A DNA stretch of 64,000 nt, taken from positions 744,001 to 808,000 of the forward strand of contig NZ_CP021248.1 in assembly GCF_017309955.1 (NCBI RefSeq), in the 5' to 3' direction. Of the stretch, positions 48,577-57,830 are shown one piece after another (position 1 is the stretch's first letter; the number at the start of each line of letters is the position of its first letter). This DNA comes from Novosphingobium sp. KA1. GTDB taxonomy: Bacteria; Pseudomonadota; Alphaproteobacteria; Sphingomonadales; Sphingomonadaceae. The translations under genes and the position numbers were made by a program. The notes beneath the pieces are model-generated. The model saw only the letters and a list, made by a program, of their open reading frames with translations. It ran no database searches and was not told the origin of the DNA.

Positions 48577-50947
48577 TTGGGTTCTTGCAGTTGCAGGAAT
48601 GACGACATGCATACCCGTCGCGGCCGCAGCCAAGCCGACGGACTTTCGCGTTGTCCCCGGGCGCCTCGGCGATGTCGCCGCTGCGCTCGGGGTGCAGGCG
48701 CGCGTCACAGTCGCGGTGTCCGATCCCGAGGTTGCCATGCGACCTTCGCCGGGCGTCACCGGCCCGCATTCCTTGCCCGATGCCGTCTCGCGGATACTCC
48801 GAGGGACCGGTGCGCGCGCCGTGTTCCACGACGAGAGGACCATCTCAATCGTCGCTGATCGCACGCGGCCCGCTGCATCGTTGCCGCCGCGCGCTGCGGT
48901 GACGGTATCGGTGCCGCCGCCCGAAACCGTGGGCGAGGACATCGTCGTTGCCGCGAGCAAGCAGCGCGTGACGATCGACCGCTACCCAGGATCGGTCAAG
49001 GTGATTGGTCTCTCGCCCTCCTGGACAGCGGCCAATGGTTTCCAGGGAACCTCGGCGCTGACCGCGCTGCAACCCACGCTCAGCGCCACCGACCTGGGGC
49101 CCGGGCGTAACAAGCTCTTTATCCGGGGGATTGCCGACAGCAGTTTCAGCGGGCAGACACAGGCGACTGTCGGCGAGTATCTCGGCAATGTGCGCCTCAA
49201 CTACAACGCCCCCGATCCCGATCTCAATCTCTACGACATTTCGCGGATGGAGGTCCTCGTCGGCCCGCAAGGCGCGCTCTACGGGGCCGGCTCGCTTGGC
49301 GGGATTGTCCGGCTCGTGGCCAATACGCCCGATCCCGAACGCTTTGCCGTCACGACCGCGGCGAACATCGGGGTAACCCAGAACGGCGGGATCAGCAGGG
49401 ATGGGGCAGGCATGCTCAACATTCCGCTGGCCGACGGCGTGGCAGCGCGCGTGGTGGTCTACGGCGGCTATTCGGCAGGCTACATCGATGCGCCCGACCA
49501 GGGGCGCCGCGACATCAATGGATCGCGGCGCTACGGTCAGCGCTTCAGCCTGAGGAGCGGGGATCTCTCCGGCTGGACGCTCGATCTCGGGTTTATCTTC
49601 CAGAACATTTCGGGAAGCGACGGGCAGTACACGATCAAGGGCGAGCCGGCACTGACGCGCTCGGGGATGACAGCCCAGCCTTTCGAGAACAACTACCGGC
49701 TGGGCTACGTGAGCGCCCAGCGCGCGATCGGCAGCCTTGAGCTCAATACGACGACCTCGCTCAGCCTCCACCAACTGGCAACGACCTACGATGCGACCGG
49801 ATACGACCAGTCGGACGCTCCGGCGAGCTACGACGAGCACAACATCATCCTGCTGTTCTCGCACGAGACGCGGGTGTCGGGCGGCAGCGCTGCCAAACCG
49901 TGGGTGGCAGGTGTCTCGGCCGTCGTGAATTCGAGCTACATCTCGCGGGATTTCACCACCTCGGATGGTCCCTACGACATTCCCGGAGTGGTCAACCAGC
50001 AAACCGAAGTCGCCGTGTTCGGCCAGGCTTCCCGGCCGCTGGGCCAGACCCTTACCGGCACCCTGGGCGGGCGACTGACCTACAGCGCCACCAAGGGCTT
50101 CCTGACCGGCGATGCCTTTGAGGATCTTCCGGCTTCGCGCCGCAGGGCCGTGCGCTTTTCGGGGACATTTGCAATCGATTGGCGGCCCGGGGGGCCGGTT
50201 TCGGGCTTCTTCCACTACCAGCAGGGCTATCGTCCCGGCGGGCTGGGCTATGGGCTTTCCGAAACCGGTATCGCGGCGCAGCGCTACGACGCCGACGATC
50301 TCCATATGAATGAACTCGGTATACGCATCGGCGATGCGAGGAACGACAAGCTCACGGCGCGCGCGGCCGTTTTCATAGCGCTCTGGCGCAATATCCAGGC
50401 CGATCTCATCGGCAGCAGCGGCTTTTCCTACACTGCCAATATCGGGAACGGTTCGATCCACGGTCTCGACGGCGAGGTGAACTGGCGTCCGCGCCCCAGC
50501 CTCTCCTTCTCGCTTGCAGCCTTTCTTAACGACAGCAAGGTCGGCAAGCTCAGGTCGGGCATTGTCCCAAGTACGTCGCCCGAGGTCCTGGATATCTCCA
50601 GGACCCTTCCAGACGTCGCGCGAAGCGGCGTGCATTTCTCGGGCGAATGGAACGGGCGCCTCAGCGATCGCATCACGGCCACCGCGCGCGGCTCGCTCCG
50701 ATATGTCGGCCGCTCGCAGCTCGGGATCGGTTATCCCCTCGACGTCTCGCAGGGCGATTACGCGGTCGCGGACATGTCGCTTCAGCTCCAGAGAAGAAAT
50801 CTCGGGCTGACGCTCTCGCTCGACAATGTCGCCAATACCCGCGCGAACACATTCGCCTTCGGCAATCCATTCGGGCTGTGGCAGCGCAACCAGATGACGC
50901 CCTTGCGGCCGCGGACGCTGCGTCTCGGCCTCCAGGCAAACTGGTGA
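48563..50947 (+). CDS. FecA-like TonB-dependent transducer/receptor
   Basis: This 794-residue receptor has an N-terminal secretin/TonB (STN) signalling domain (residues about 25-100, FRVVPGRLGDVAAALGVQARVTV...LPDAVSRILRGTGARAV). The STN domain marks a receptor that also signals to FecR. It is followed by a TonB-box region (GEDIVVAASKQ), a plug (LFIRGIADSSF, MEVLVGPQGALYGAGSLGGIVRLV) and a barrel ending LGLQANW. GTG at 48563 overlaps the FecR stop. The ligand is unknown. The barrel's aromatic last residue is Trp rather than Phe. Confidence 0.92.
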   Translation: MARTDWVLAVAGMTTCIPVAAAAKPTDFRVVPGRLGDVAAALGVQARVTVAVSDPEVAMRPSPGVTGPHSLPDAVSRILRGTGARAVFHDERTISIVADRTRPAASLPPRAAVTVSVPPPETVGEDIVVAASKQRVTIDRYPGSVKVIGLSPSWTAANGFQGTSALTALQPTLSATDLGPGRNKLFIRGIADSSFSGQTQATVGEYLGNVRLNYNAPDPDLNLYDISRMEVLVGPQGALYGAGSLGGIVRLVANTPDPERFAVTTAANIGVTQNGGISRDGAGMLNIPLADGVAARVVVYGGYSAGYIDAPDQGRRDINGSRRYGQRFSLRSGDLSGWTLDLGFIFQNISGSDGQYTIKGEPALTRSGMTAQPFENNYRLGYVSAQRAIGSLELNTTTSLSLHQLATTYDATGYDQSDAPASYDEHNIILLFSHETRVSGGSAAKPWVAGVSAVVNSSYISRDFTTSDGPYDIPGVVNQQTEVAVFGQASRPLGQTLTGTLGGRLTYSATKGFLTGDAFEDLPASRRRAVRFSGTFAIDWRPGGPVSGFFHYQQGYRPGGLGYGLSETGIAAQRYDADDLHMNELGIRIGDARNDKLTARAAVFIALWRNIQADLIGSSGFSYTANIGNGSIHGLDGEVNWRPRPSLSFSLAAFLNDSKVGKLRSGIVPSTSPEVLDISRTLPDVARSGVHFSGEWNGRLSDRITATARGSLRYVGRSQLGIGYPLDVSQGDYAVADMSLQLQRRNLGLTLSLDNVANTRANTFAFGNPFGLWQRNQMTPLRPRTLRLGLQANW

Positions 50948-50991
50948 TCGAGCCGGGCCATCCGGCTTTGTAACCAATGGCAATTTTCTTG

Positions 50992-51019
50992 TGAGGGTGC
51001 TCGTAGCGAGCGGTGTCTC
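50992..51019 (+). promoter_or_regulatory. Promoter-like TGAGG-N15-GGTGTCTC, site 2
   Basis: An exact TGAGG, 15 bases and GGTGTCTC, preceded by TTTTCTTG and followed after six bases by GAATGGA. It lies about 230 bp upstream of the MipA gene. Sites at 52225 and 55666 share the GAATGGA at the same spacing. Confidence 0.55.
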
Positions 51020-51249
51020 ACAAGCGAATGGAGTTTACATTCCGTCCCGATCCTTGCCGATCGCCCTGCTCAGATTGCCGATCCGGTGCCGCACACGCGG
51101 ACCCGGACATAGTCTCTCCCGCTCCGTTCGTGGCGGGAGAGGGCGGCTGTCCGCAGGACATCGCCTGGCGTGATGGGACGGCTTGAGGCTCCTTCGCTTT
51201 TGGACACGGCCTGGCCGACACGGCTGGACCCAAGGAGTTTTTGCCTCGC

Positions 51250-52056
51250 ATGACCAACGATCTCACCCGGCCCGCGCGCCTCATCGCAGCTGGAGCCGCA
51301 TGCCTTCCCTTGCTCTGGGCCGGCTCTGCAAACGCGCAGCAGTGGGGCCGTCTGCCCACCGAGCAGTCGAGTTCGGCCGATGACGATCATGTCATCATCG
51401 GTGTCGGCGCCGGATATGCCCCTTCCTATCAGGGGGCCGACGACTACCGGGTGCTGCCGATGCCGGCAATCGATGTCGACGTCGGGCCATTCTACGCCAA
51501 TCTTCGCAACGGCGTGGGCATCAAGGCCGTCGACACCGGCAAGATCACGCTCGGCGGCGGTGTCACCGTCATGCCGGGATACCGCTCGAAGGACGTTCCC
51601 GACGGTATTGGCAAGCTTTCGATCGGCGTCGGCGGACGCCTTTTTGCCAGCGTCAATGCCGGCGGCGTTGTCGCCACCGTTGGTGCGACCAAGGGCTTTG
51701 CTGGCGGGACCAAGGGTCTCCTTGCCGATGCCAGCGTCTCGTACCCGATCCCCGTCACCTCGCGGATCACTGTCATTCCCACGGTCATGACCACCTGGGC
51801 GGACAGCAAGTACAACAACGGCTACTTCGGCGTGAGCGAATCCCAGTCGCTTGCCTCGGGTCTTTCGCAGTTCGAGATGGGCAGCGGCTTCAAGGATGCA
51901 TCGGCCATGTTGACTGTCAGCTACCGCATGACCGACCACATCATCGTCAGCGCATCGGGCGGTGTAACCACGCTGCTTGGCGACGTGAAGGATAGCCCGC
52001 TTGTCTATCACACGACCCAGCCGGCGGGCTTCATGTCTGTCGGTTACCGCTTCTGA
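51250..52056 (+). CDS. MipA/OmpV-family outer-membrane protein
   Basis: This 268-residue outer-membrane beta-barrel has a signal peptide (ARLIAAGAACLPLLWAGSANAQ) and the family pattern VIIGVGAGYAPSYQGADDYRVLPMPAIDVDVGPFYANLRNGVGIK, ending in Phe (FMSVGYRF). Members act as scaffolding or channel-like proteins in the outer membrane, and some are induced by stress or antibiotics. ATG at 51250 is given. TTG at 51241 is also possible, since AAGGAG lies at 51233-51238. The promoter-like site upstream suggests control by the FecI-type sigma factor. Confidence 0.88.
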   Translation: MTNDLTRPARLIAAGAACLPLLWAGSANAQQWGRLPTEQSSSADDDHVIIGVGAGYAPSYQGADDYRVLPMPAIDVDVGPFYANLRNGVGIKAVDTGKITLGGGVTVMPGYRSKDVPDGIGKLSIGVGGRLFASVNAGGVVATVGATKGFAGGTKGLLADASVSYPIPVTSRITVIPTVMTTWADSKYNNGYFGVSESQSLASGLSQFEMGSGFKDASAMLTVSYRMTDHIIVSASGGVTTLLGDVKDSPLVYHTTQPAGFMSVGYRF

Positions 52057-52105
52057 ATATCGGGGATGGGGGATGTCTTCCGGCGCCATGCGTCAGAGAG
52101 TGTCC

Positions 52106-52137
52106 CCTCCCATATTCGGCCATTCGGCTATGGGAGG
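52106..52137. repeat. Inverted repeat downstream of the MipA gene
   Basis: Nine-base perfect arms CCTCCCATA / TATGGGAGG with a 14-base loop, 49 bp after the MipA stop. It may act as a terminator stem, but no T-run follows. Confidence 0.5.
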
Positions 52138-52224
52138 CGCGGCAAATTGCGCAAGGCGCGCAGCGAATTAAATGCGTCTGTTCAGTGGTTAACGAGGAAT
52201 ATTCGTAAGATCCGAAATTTCTCG

Positions 52225-52252
52225 TGGGGAAAGTGCTTCGCGGCAGTGTCTC
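52225..52252 (+). promoter_or_regulatory. Promoter-like TGGGG-N15-AGTGTCTC, variant site 3
   Basis: It differs from the other sites at one base in each block but keeps the 15-base spacing and the GAATGGA six bases after the second block. It lies 301 bp before the secreted-protein gene at 52553. The stretch 52253-52552 has no other recognised feature apart from a short possible leader ORF starting at the ATG 52261. Confidence 0.5.
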
Positions 52253-52552
52253 AGTTTTGAATGGAGATTGCCATGTTTTATGCAAAGCCGATGAACACCT
52301 GATCTGATGGGGCGCCGAGGCTCCCTGAATACTGATTGCTCACTGTCCGGCTGCGATTGCCGGAAGTCAGCGTAACTATCCCGCCACGTTCGGCAAGAAA
52401 AGCCGAACCACCGGGTCGCACAAGTAGGCAGGGACACGCAGGCATAAGGCCGGCGACCCTGCCGAAACTTCCCAGTCCAGCACCAGAGCCGCCCGTTTGG
52501 CCCATTCATGCGTGGGCCGACGAGTGCGGGCGCGTGCCCAGGAGATTTTTCC

Positions 52553-53686
52553 ATGAACTCTGTCCGCAAGATTTCCCCTTCCTTCCTTCATCGCCCGCTT
52601 CTTCCGCTGTTTCTGGCAGCCGGTGTTGTCCTCGCGGGGCCGGCTTACGCGGCCCCGCGCCATCAGGACCCTTCGCATCATCCTCATGATCGTGCGCCCG
52701 TGGTGATAGGCGGCGCCGTGCATCTCATCGGCTTTGGTCCGATCGATGCAAACCACGGCGGCGAACTTAGTTTCGAGAGCGATGCGGTCGTTTTCGAGGC
52801 CGGCAAGGTCAGCTATGCGGTTCCTTACGAGGCGGTCGAGGCGTTCTCGATCGATCATTCGAACAAGGCCCTGATGCGCGGTGCCAAGAACGTCGTTGCG
52901 GGCCTCGCGCCGCAGGGCGTGGGCCTGCTCTACAAGGCGATCCGGCCCGGCGCCGAGACACTGTCGATGGTCTACCGGGACGAGAACGGTGCACTCCATG
53001 CCGCCGTCATCATGCTTCCCAAAGACGCGAAGGACGAGGCGCTTCGCGCCTTGAAGGACGCTGGACTGACCGGCGATCCCAGCCTGCGGTCGCAAGGCAG
53101 CACTACGATAAGCGAGGGCACTGCGCTTGCCGGTGCCTCGCCGCTTTACGATCACGCTCGATACGTGGCGGTGCCGGGACGGGGCGAGGCACCTGCTGCG
53201 CCGGGCTATGTTGGCAAGCCGGCTGTCACCGTGCGCTTCCCCGAAACCACTACCGCCAATGTCCCGGCCTACTACCTGGCCGCAACGTATGAGGCGACGA
53301 TCGCCCAACTCACCAAGTCCGATGATTTCGGAGAAATCTGGCGCGAGGGCGACCAGCGCGCGGAGCGTGGCTCACTCCTCCTTGCGACGAGCATCACGCA
53401 CCTCAAGAAGGGTAATGCCGGTTTCCGCGGCGCTGTGCCGGTCATTGGCATGATCGCGGGCCGGACCGTCGTGGTTGCCGATGTCCGTCTGACCGATGCG
53501 CAAGGCACCATTCTGCTCAGCGACACTTTCAAGGGGTCCAAGCGAATGCCCGGCGAAAGCCTCGGCGCTGCGAGCAGCCTCGCGCAGCGGGTTCGCGACG
53601 GCGTCGACGATGTTCCAATCTTTGCCGAAGCTGCTCCGGCGGGCGGCGATGGCACGCCCCAACGTATTGCAGGAAAGGGGCGCTGA
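52553..53686 (+). CDS. Exported protein of unknown function
   Basis: I do not recognise this 377-residue protein as a named family. It has a clear signal peptide (LLPLFLAAGVVLAGPAYAA), then a His-rich stretch (HQDPSHHPHD), a domain with the pattern LIGFGPIDANHGGELSFESDAVVFEAGKVSYAVPYEAVEAFSIDHSNKALMRG, and a second domain with a lipoprotein-like stress-protein feel (DVRLTDAQGTILLSDTFKGSKRMPGESLGAA). The ATG at 52553 follows AGGAGA. It overlaps the open frame of the next gene. A promoter-like site shared with the MipA gene lies upstream. Confidence 0.75.
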   Translation: MNSVRKISPSFLHRPLLPLFLAAGVVLAGPAYAAPRHQDPSHHPHDRAPVVIGGAVHLIGFGPIDANHGGELSFESDAVVFEAGKVSYAVPYEAVEAFSIDHSNKALMRGAKNVVAGLAPQGVGLLYKAIRPGAETLSMVYRDENGALHAAVIMLPKDAKDEALRALKDAGLTGDPSLRSQGSTTISEGTALAGASPLYDHARYVAVPGRGEAPAAPGYVGKPAVTVRFPETTTANVPAYYLAATYEATIAQLTKSDDFGEIWREGDQRAERGSLLLATSITHLKKGNAGFRGAVPVIGMIAGRTVVVADVRLTDAQGTILLSDTFKGSKRMPGESLGAASSLAQRVRDGVDDVPIFAEAAPAGGDGTPQRIAGKGR

Positions 53687-53858
53687 GGTGATCCGGCAGG
53701 TTGTCGCGGCACTGCAGGTGCGCCGCGAACGTGCATTCGGCCCGGCGCCAAAGGAGGCAGCCGGCCGAAGCATTGCTGGTCATGGTTGCGGCAGGGCGCA
53801 GCCCGACGCGAGATTCAGGGGGCTGGCCGGTGTTGCAAACGGCCACAATGCCGGCTGT

Positions 53859-54854
53859 ATGGGCGAGCCCGCCCGTCAACGGTATGGAAAGGGCGAGGCG
53901 GTCAGGTACCACACAGCGGGCCTGCGCATGGCGGTCATCTCCAATGCGAAAGCGCATCGCAACCGATTGGTAGCGAGCGAGGGGGCATATGAGGGCAGCG
54001 GTAAGGCGGGTTTCTCCCGCCTACATGTTGCGCCCAAAAGCGTGCAAGAGCTGGAATGGGCGGTGGCTTCCATCGCCCGCGAGTATCCCGACTTGCTGGT
54101 GATCGACGGCGGTGACGGAACGATCCGGGATGTTCTCACACTTGCAGCCCGGTATTTTCGCGGAGGACTGCCGAACATCGTCGTGGTCCCCTCGGGCAAG
54201 ACCAATGCCCTGGCGCACGATTTAGGGGTTCCGGCTGGCTGGACGCTGGAGCAGGCCCTAACCCAGCTAGAGTGGCAGATTGCTCGGCGCTATCCACTTG
54301 AGATATGCTATGGTGACAAAGATCGCCCCGACCAGTGCGGCTTCCTGTTTGGAACCGGCGCATTTGCCGAAGCAACAGCCCTGGCTCAGTCGGTCCACCG
54401 GGCCGGTGTGTTCGGAACCCCGGCCGTGGCCTTGTCGCTTGCGGCGTCGATTGGAGGCGCCCTGTGGCGACAGCGGCGAGGGAAACAGCGTGAGGGCGAG
54501 GTCGTCGGTATTGCTCTCGGCAAAGACGATTGCCTCGCCGACTGGCACTCGTTCATGCTGTTGGCCGGCTCTCTCGAGCGCTTGCCGCTCGGGTTGAAGG
54601 TGTTCGGTCCCCGCCGTACCGGCATGAACCTCCTCACAGTCGATGCCCCGGCGCGCCAGCTGCTGGCCTCGAGTGCGGCCATCATCGCCGGTGCTCGTTG
54701 CTCGTGGCTCATTCGTAACGGCTATGTTCGTTCGAACCCGGCTCGCTTCCGGCTCAGGCTTTCATCCGAATTCGTTCTCGATGGCGAGCGCTATCCTGGA
54801 GGCGACCTCGAAGTGCGTGAGGGGCGGGGGATAAACTTCCTTGTTCCGGTTTGA
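53859..54854 (+). CDS. Diacylglycerol-kinase-like lipid kinase
   Basis: This roughly 331-residue protein has the DAGK catalytic motif VIDGGDGTIRDVLT and the following nucleotide-binding segment VVVPSGKTNALAHDLG. It should phosphorylate a lipid or a sphingoid-type alcohol. Bacterial relatives include YegS and LCB kinases, which would fit a sphingolipid-making bacterium. The start is uncertain: the frame is open from 53496, and ATG 53649, ATG 53859 and ATG 53929 are options. The later ones fit the beginning of the conserved domain (MAVISNAKAHRN). It lies downstream of the exported protein, possibly in the same transcript. Confidence 0.75.
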   Translation: MGEPARQRYGKGEAVRYHTAGLRMAVISNAKAHRNRLVASEGAYEGSGKAGFSRLHVAPKSVQELEWAVASIAREYPDLLVIDGGDGTIRDVLTLAARYFRGGLPNIVVVPSGKTNALAHDLGVPAGWTLEQALTQLEWQIARRYPLEICYGDKDRPDQCGFLFGTGAFAEATALAQSVHRAGVFGTPAVALSLAASIGGALWRQRRGKQREGEVVGIALGKDDCLADWHSFMLLAGSLERLPLGLKVFGPRRTGMNLLTVDAPARQLLASSAAIIAGARCSWLIRNGYVRSNPARFRLRLSSEFVLDGERYPGGDLEVREGRGINFLVPV

Positions 54855-55186
54855 CTCGTCCCCTTTTCGGGCGCTGGCCTTAGCCCGCTTTGCTGCAGAA
54901 CTTACGGCGGCCTCGGGTTTTTTGGCCTCACGCAATGGGAGAACGCGCATCGGCATTGGCCTGCTTTGCGGGTCCCTTGCGTGTTGTGCATCTGCAGTTC
55001 AATCGCCTCAATGTGTCAGCTTGTCGAGCGGTAGTCTCGTCCGCGCCTCTCGCCATCGAAGATCTGGCCCCTCACGCTCGCGGTGTGATGGCGCTCCATG
55101 ACGTTCTCGGGTAGAGCGGATTGTCCTGTTTCGGCTTGTGCGGCACCAAGCCCCATGAGGCTTCGCATAATCGCCTCTTCAACGCA
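54855..55186. other. Gap after the lipid-kinase gene
   Basis: No gene or conserved structure was recognised in this 332-bp stretch. It leads into a zone of transposon remains. Confidence 0.5.
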
Positions 55187-55325
55187 TTATCTCATTATGT
55201 GGAGCACCGTAGGGGAACCCAAACGAGCTTGATGGTTGCAACGAAGTTGGCGGGTCTTGTCGTAGCATGCGGCGAAATCACGGCGGCGCTTGATGGCGTT
55301 GACGAAGCGCCGACTAGGTTTCGCT
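55187..55325 (-). pseudogene. IS5-type transposase C-terminal remnant
   Basis: On the minus strand one frame reads RFVNAIKRRRDFAACYDKTR and a second frame continues NFVATIKLVWVPLR. Joined, they resemble the C-terminal FN.IKRFRR.A.RYDKTARNFLA.I.L of IS5-family transposases. A frameshift and the lack of the rest mark it as decayed. Confidence 0.55.
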
Positions 55326-55665
55326 GTTTGCAGAGCCAATGTGAGAAGGCAACGCGCCGCTTGCGGTTGGACCGATGGAGAAGCTTGACCCACAAGTTCC
55401 CCGCCGCTGCCGCTTCGCAGGCATCGTGAACTTGCCCCCTGTCAGTCTCGGGCCTCTACGAAACTCATCAAGATTCTAATGTCGTTGAGAAAGTTCGCGC
55501 GATTGGCCCGACTGACTAAAGCGGAGCTGTCTTATGGAGCAGCGCTTCTAATGCACGCATCGTCGCTCGCTCGGCCAAGTTAAGTCAAGATAGCTGCTTT
55601 AACCGCCATACTATCTTGAAAATAAGGAGTTTTCCGGGAGTGGTGAGCGTTCGCTAATTTTTTTG
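55326..55665. other. Gap without recognised genes
   Basis: No coding or RNA feature was recognised. It sits between the IS5 remnant and the promoter-like site at 55666. Confidence 0.45.
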
Positions 55666-55693
55666 TGAGGCTGGTGGCCGGGAGCGGTGTCTC
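55666..55693 (+). promoter_or_regulatory. Promoter-like TGAGG-N15-GGTGTCTC, site 4, orphaned
   Basis: An exact copy of both blocks and spacing, preceded by a T-run and followed after six bases by GAATGGA as at 50992. The IS3 element begins 127 bp downstream, so whatever gene it drove has been lost or displaced. A 26-codon frame starts at the ATG 55702. Confidence 0.5.
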
Positions 55694-55854
55694 TAATGTG
55701 AATGGATATTGCTAATCTCGCATTGGTCATCTGCGCAAGGATCACTATTTCCGTTCTGCCTTGCAGCACGGTTGGTGAATAGCGGGGTGACTTAGGGTTC
55801 GGTACCTCGGCGCTCGATGATGATCTGCCCCCACCGAGTGGACCGATTGGTTTG

Positions 55855-56697
55855 TTAGTGCATTAAGCTCATCACCGCCATATCCGGACGGAGGTGGAGC
55901 GAAGCGGAACCGGAGGCCGGATATGGCGGTGTCGCCGTTTCTGGTGCCGGCGGTCGGTAGCCCAGGCTGCTGTGAGGGCGAACGGTGTTGTAATGCCGCC
56001 GCCATGCCTCGATCAGTACCTTGGCCTCCGCGAGGCTGTAGAAGATCTCGCCGTTGAGCAGTTCGTCGCGAAGCGACCCGTTGAAGCTTTCGTTATAGCC
56101 ATTCTCCCATGGTGATCCCGGTGTGATGTAGAGTGTCTTCACGCCGATCTGGCCCAGCCATTTCTGGACGGCGGTCGCGATAAATTCGCTGCCATTATCG
56201 GACCGTATATGTGCAGGCGGACCGCGCGAGATGAACAGGTCGGCCAGGGCCGCCAGAACATCCTCATGCTTGAGCTGCCGTGCAACGATGAGCGCCAGGC
56301 ATTCCCTGCTGGCCTCGTCGATGATCGTGAGGATGCGGAACTTGCGGCCATCATGCGTCCGCCCCTCGACGAAATCGTAGGCCCAGACATGTCCCGGATA
56401 TTCGGGCCGCAGGCGGATGCATGAACCGTCATTGAGCCACAGGCGTCCCCGCTTTGGCTGACGCAGCGGAACCTTCAGCCCCTCACGCCGCCAGATCCGC
56501 TCAACCCGTTTATGGTTCACCGTCCATCCCGCATGGCACAGCAATGCCGTCACCCGGCGATAGCCATAACGGCCATATTGCTTCGCCAAAGCGATGATAT
56601 CCTCTGTCAGCGCCTGTTCGTCATCCGCCCCGCGCGGCACCTTGCGTTGTGTCGATCGATGCTGACCCAGCACCCGGCATATCCGTCGCTCGGACAC
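55855..56697 (-). CDS. IS3-family transposase OrfB (copy 2, intact)
   Basis: This 280-residue integrase domain protein has an HTH_21 region ([34 protein letters not shown]) and the DDE triad in [17 protein letters not shown] and [10 protein letters not shown]. It is probably produced mainly as an OrfA-OrfB fusion through frameshifting near 56750-56760, since its frame overlaps the end of orfA. The start given is the GTG of VSERRI. Confidence 0.92.
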   Translation of the reverse strand: MSERRICRVLGQHRSTQRKVPRGADDEQALTEDIIALAKQYGRYGYRRVTALLCHAGWTVNHKRVERIWRREGLKVPLRQPKRGRLWLNDGSCIRLRPEYPGHVWAYDFVEGRTHDGRKFRILTIIDEASRECLALIVARQLKHEDVLAALADLFISRGPPAHIRSDNGSEFIATAVQKWLGQIGVKTLYITPGSPWENGYNESFNGSLRDELLNGEIFYSLAEAKVLIEAWRRHYNTVRPHSSLGYRPPAPETATPPYPASGSASLHLRPDMAVMSLMH

Positions 56698-56747
56698 CGG
56701 AAGCTCTCGTCGTACATGATCGATGCAGCGCCGCCGCCGCGCAGGGC

Positions 56748-57026
56748 TCAGAAGTTTCCCTTGGCAGCCTCCTGCAGGATCAGCTTGTCCAGCGTCAGGT
56801 CCGAAATCGCCCGGCGAAGACGCTGGTTCTCTTTCTCCAGATCCTTCATACGCCGCGCCTGGTCCGTCTTCAGGCCGCCATATTCCTTCCGCCAGCGATA
56901 ATAGGTTTGCTCGCTGACCGCGATCCGGCGGCAGGCTTCAGCCGTGCTCGCTCCCTGCGCCAGCACAATCTCAACTTCACGCAGCTTGCCGATAATCTCT
57001 TCCGGCTTGTGCTTCTTGCTCGGCAT
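56748..57026 (-). CDS. IS3-family OrfA (copy 2)
   Basis: Identical in translation to the OrfA at 7420-7698: an N-terminal HTH and a C-terminal leucine zipper, 92 residues. With the intact orfB next to it this copy could supply transposase for itself and for the split copy. Confidence 0.93.
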   Translation of the reverse strand: MPSKKHKPEEIIGKLREVEIVLAQGASTAEACRRIAVSEQTYYRWRKEYGGLKTDQARRMKDLEKENQRLRRAISDLTLDKLILQEAAKGNF

Positions 57027-57089
57027 TCATCGTCCCTTTCGTGGTCCAGACTATCATAGTCTCTGGGCCACTCAGCGGGGGGCAGGTCA

Positions 57090-57205
57090 GTCTACACAAC
57101 CAATTCCATTGAGGCCTTAAACTCCAAGCTTCGCCGCGCTGTTCGTGCGCGAGGCCATTTCGCCAATGATGAGGCGGCCGCCAAGCTGCTCTATCTGATC
57201 TTGAG
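57090..57205 (+). pseudogene. IS256-type transposase C-terminal remnant
   Basis: Right after the IS3 end the frame reads VYTTNSIEALNSKLRRAVRARGHF, then NDEAAAKLLYLIL, the well-conserved C-terminus of Mutator/IS256 transposases. The rest of the gene is absent from the window. It differs from the intact IS256 at 9574. Confidence 0.8.
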
Positions 57206-57212
57206 CCGATCG

Positions 57213-57487
57213 GAGAAACGGGCAAGCGGGTTGGCGACAACGTCGTCCAGCTTTACGTTTCACATCCTGTTAGCAGCGTGGTGCAGCCAGTCCGGCAATT
57301 GCGCGGGTTCCAGCGAGTCAGCCTCAAACCGGGTGAAACGCGCACGGTCAATTTCGCGGTCGGCCGGGAGCAACTGGAAATTCTCGACCGCAATATGCGC
57401 TGGACCGTTGAGCCTGGCCCCGTCGATCTGCTGGTCGGAGACGATTCAGAGCACACCCGGAAGGTACAACTCCAGGTGGAACCTTGA
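57213..57487 (+). pseudogene. Glycoside hydrolase family 3, C-terminal FnIII-like remnant
   Basis: The frame reads GKRVGDNVVQLYVSHPVSSVVQPVRQLRGFQRV, then LKPGETRTVNF and a closing VDLLVGDDSEHTRKVQLQVEP with a stop at 57485. This matches the fibronectin-like C-terminal domain of GH3 beta-glucosidases or xylosidases. Only about 90 codons of more than 700 are left. It was joined to the transposase remnant by an old rearrangement. Confidence 0.78.
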
Positions 57488-57830
57488 AGAGACGCAATAC
57501 ACAGCTATCGGTGGCCATCCTGGCCGCTCCTGCCTGGGTGCGGGTTGGTAAACCATGCGCGATCTGCGTCAGCAGCGACCAGGACAGTGTCGGCGGTGCG
57601 AGCGTAAATTGGACGTCGCGGTAGAGTTGCCGGGGCGATGCGGCCGAACTTGCCGGACGCGATCGGCGGAGACACGATCCTTGCTCTCGCGATGAGTCCC
57701 ATGAGGTAGTCGAGAACGCCTGGCAAATCCTCAAGAACCCGATATCTGCCGTCACGGTACTCCCGCACGAGCGCTGATACGCATGTCGTCCAAATGTCGC
57801 TGTGATGTCAGGGCCTAAGCGGAATCGAGT

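Larger units (their letters stand above)
55821..57089 (-). mobile_element. IS3-family (IS407-like) element, copy 2, uninterrupted
   Basis: This 1269-bp element has the same imperfect ends as copy 1 and an apparently identical body. Both copies lie in the same orientation, about 48 kb apart. Flanks atga and gtct do not form a target duplication. The right end lies inside an IS256-type transposase remnant. Identical direct copies can recombine and delete or circularise the 48-kb segment between them. Confidence 0.93.

Noticed and set aside
48845-50983. A 712-codon minus-strand open frame
   Set aside because: It is antisense to the FecA-like receptor, without domain features.
4010-57089. The two IS3 copies as ends of a 48-kb composite transposon
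   Set aside because: The outer flanks (ttgt on the left, gtct on the right) do not form a target duplication, so a single transposition of the whole unit is not supported. Recombination between copies explains the data better.
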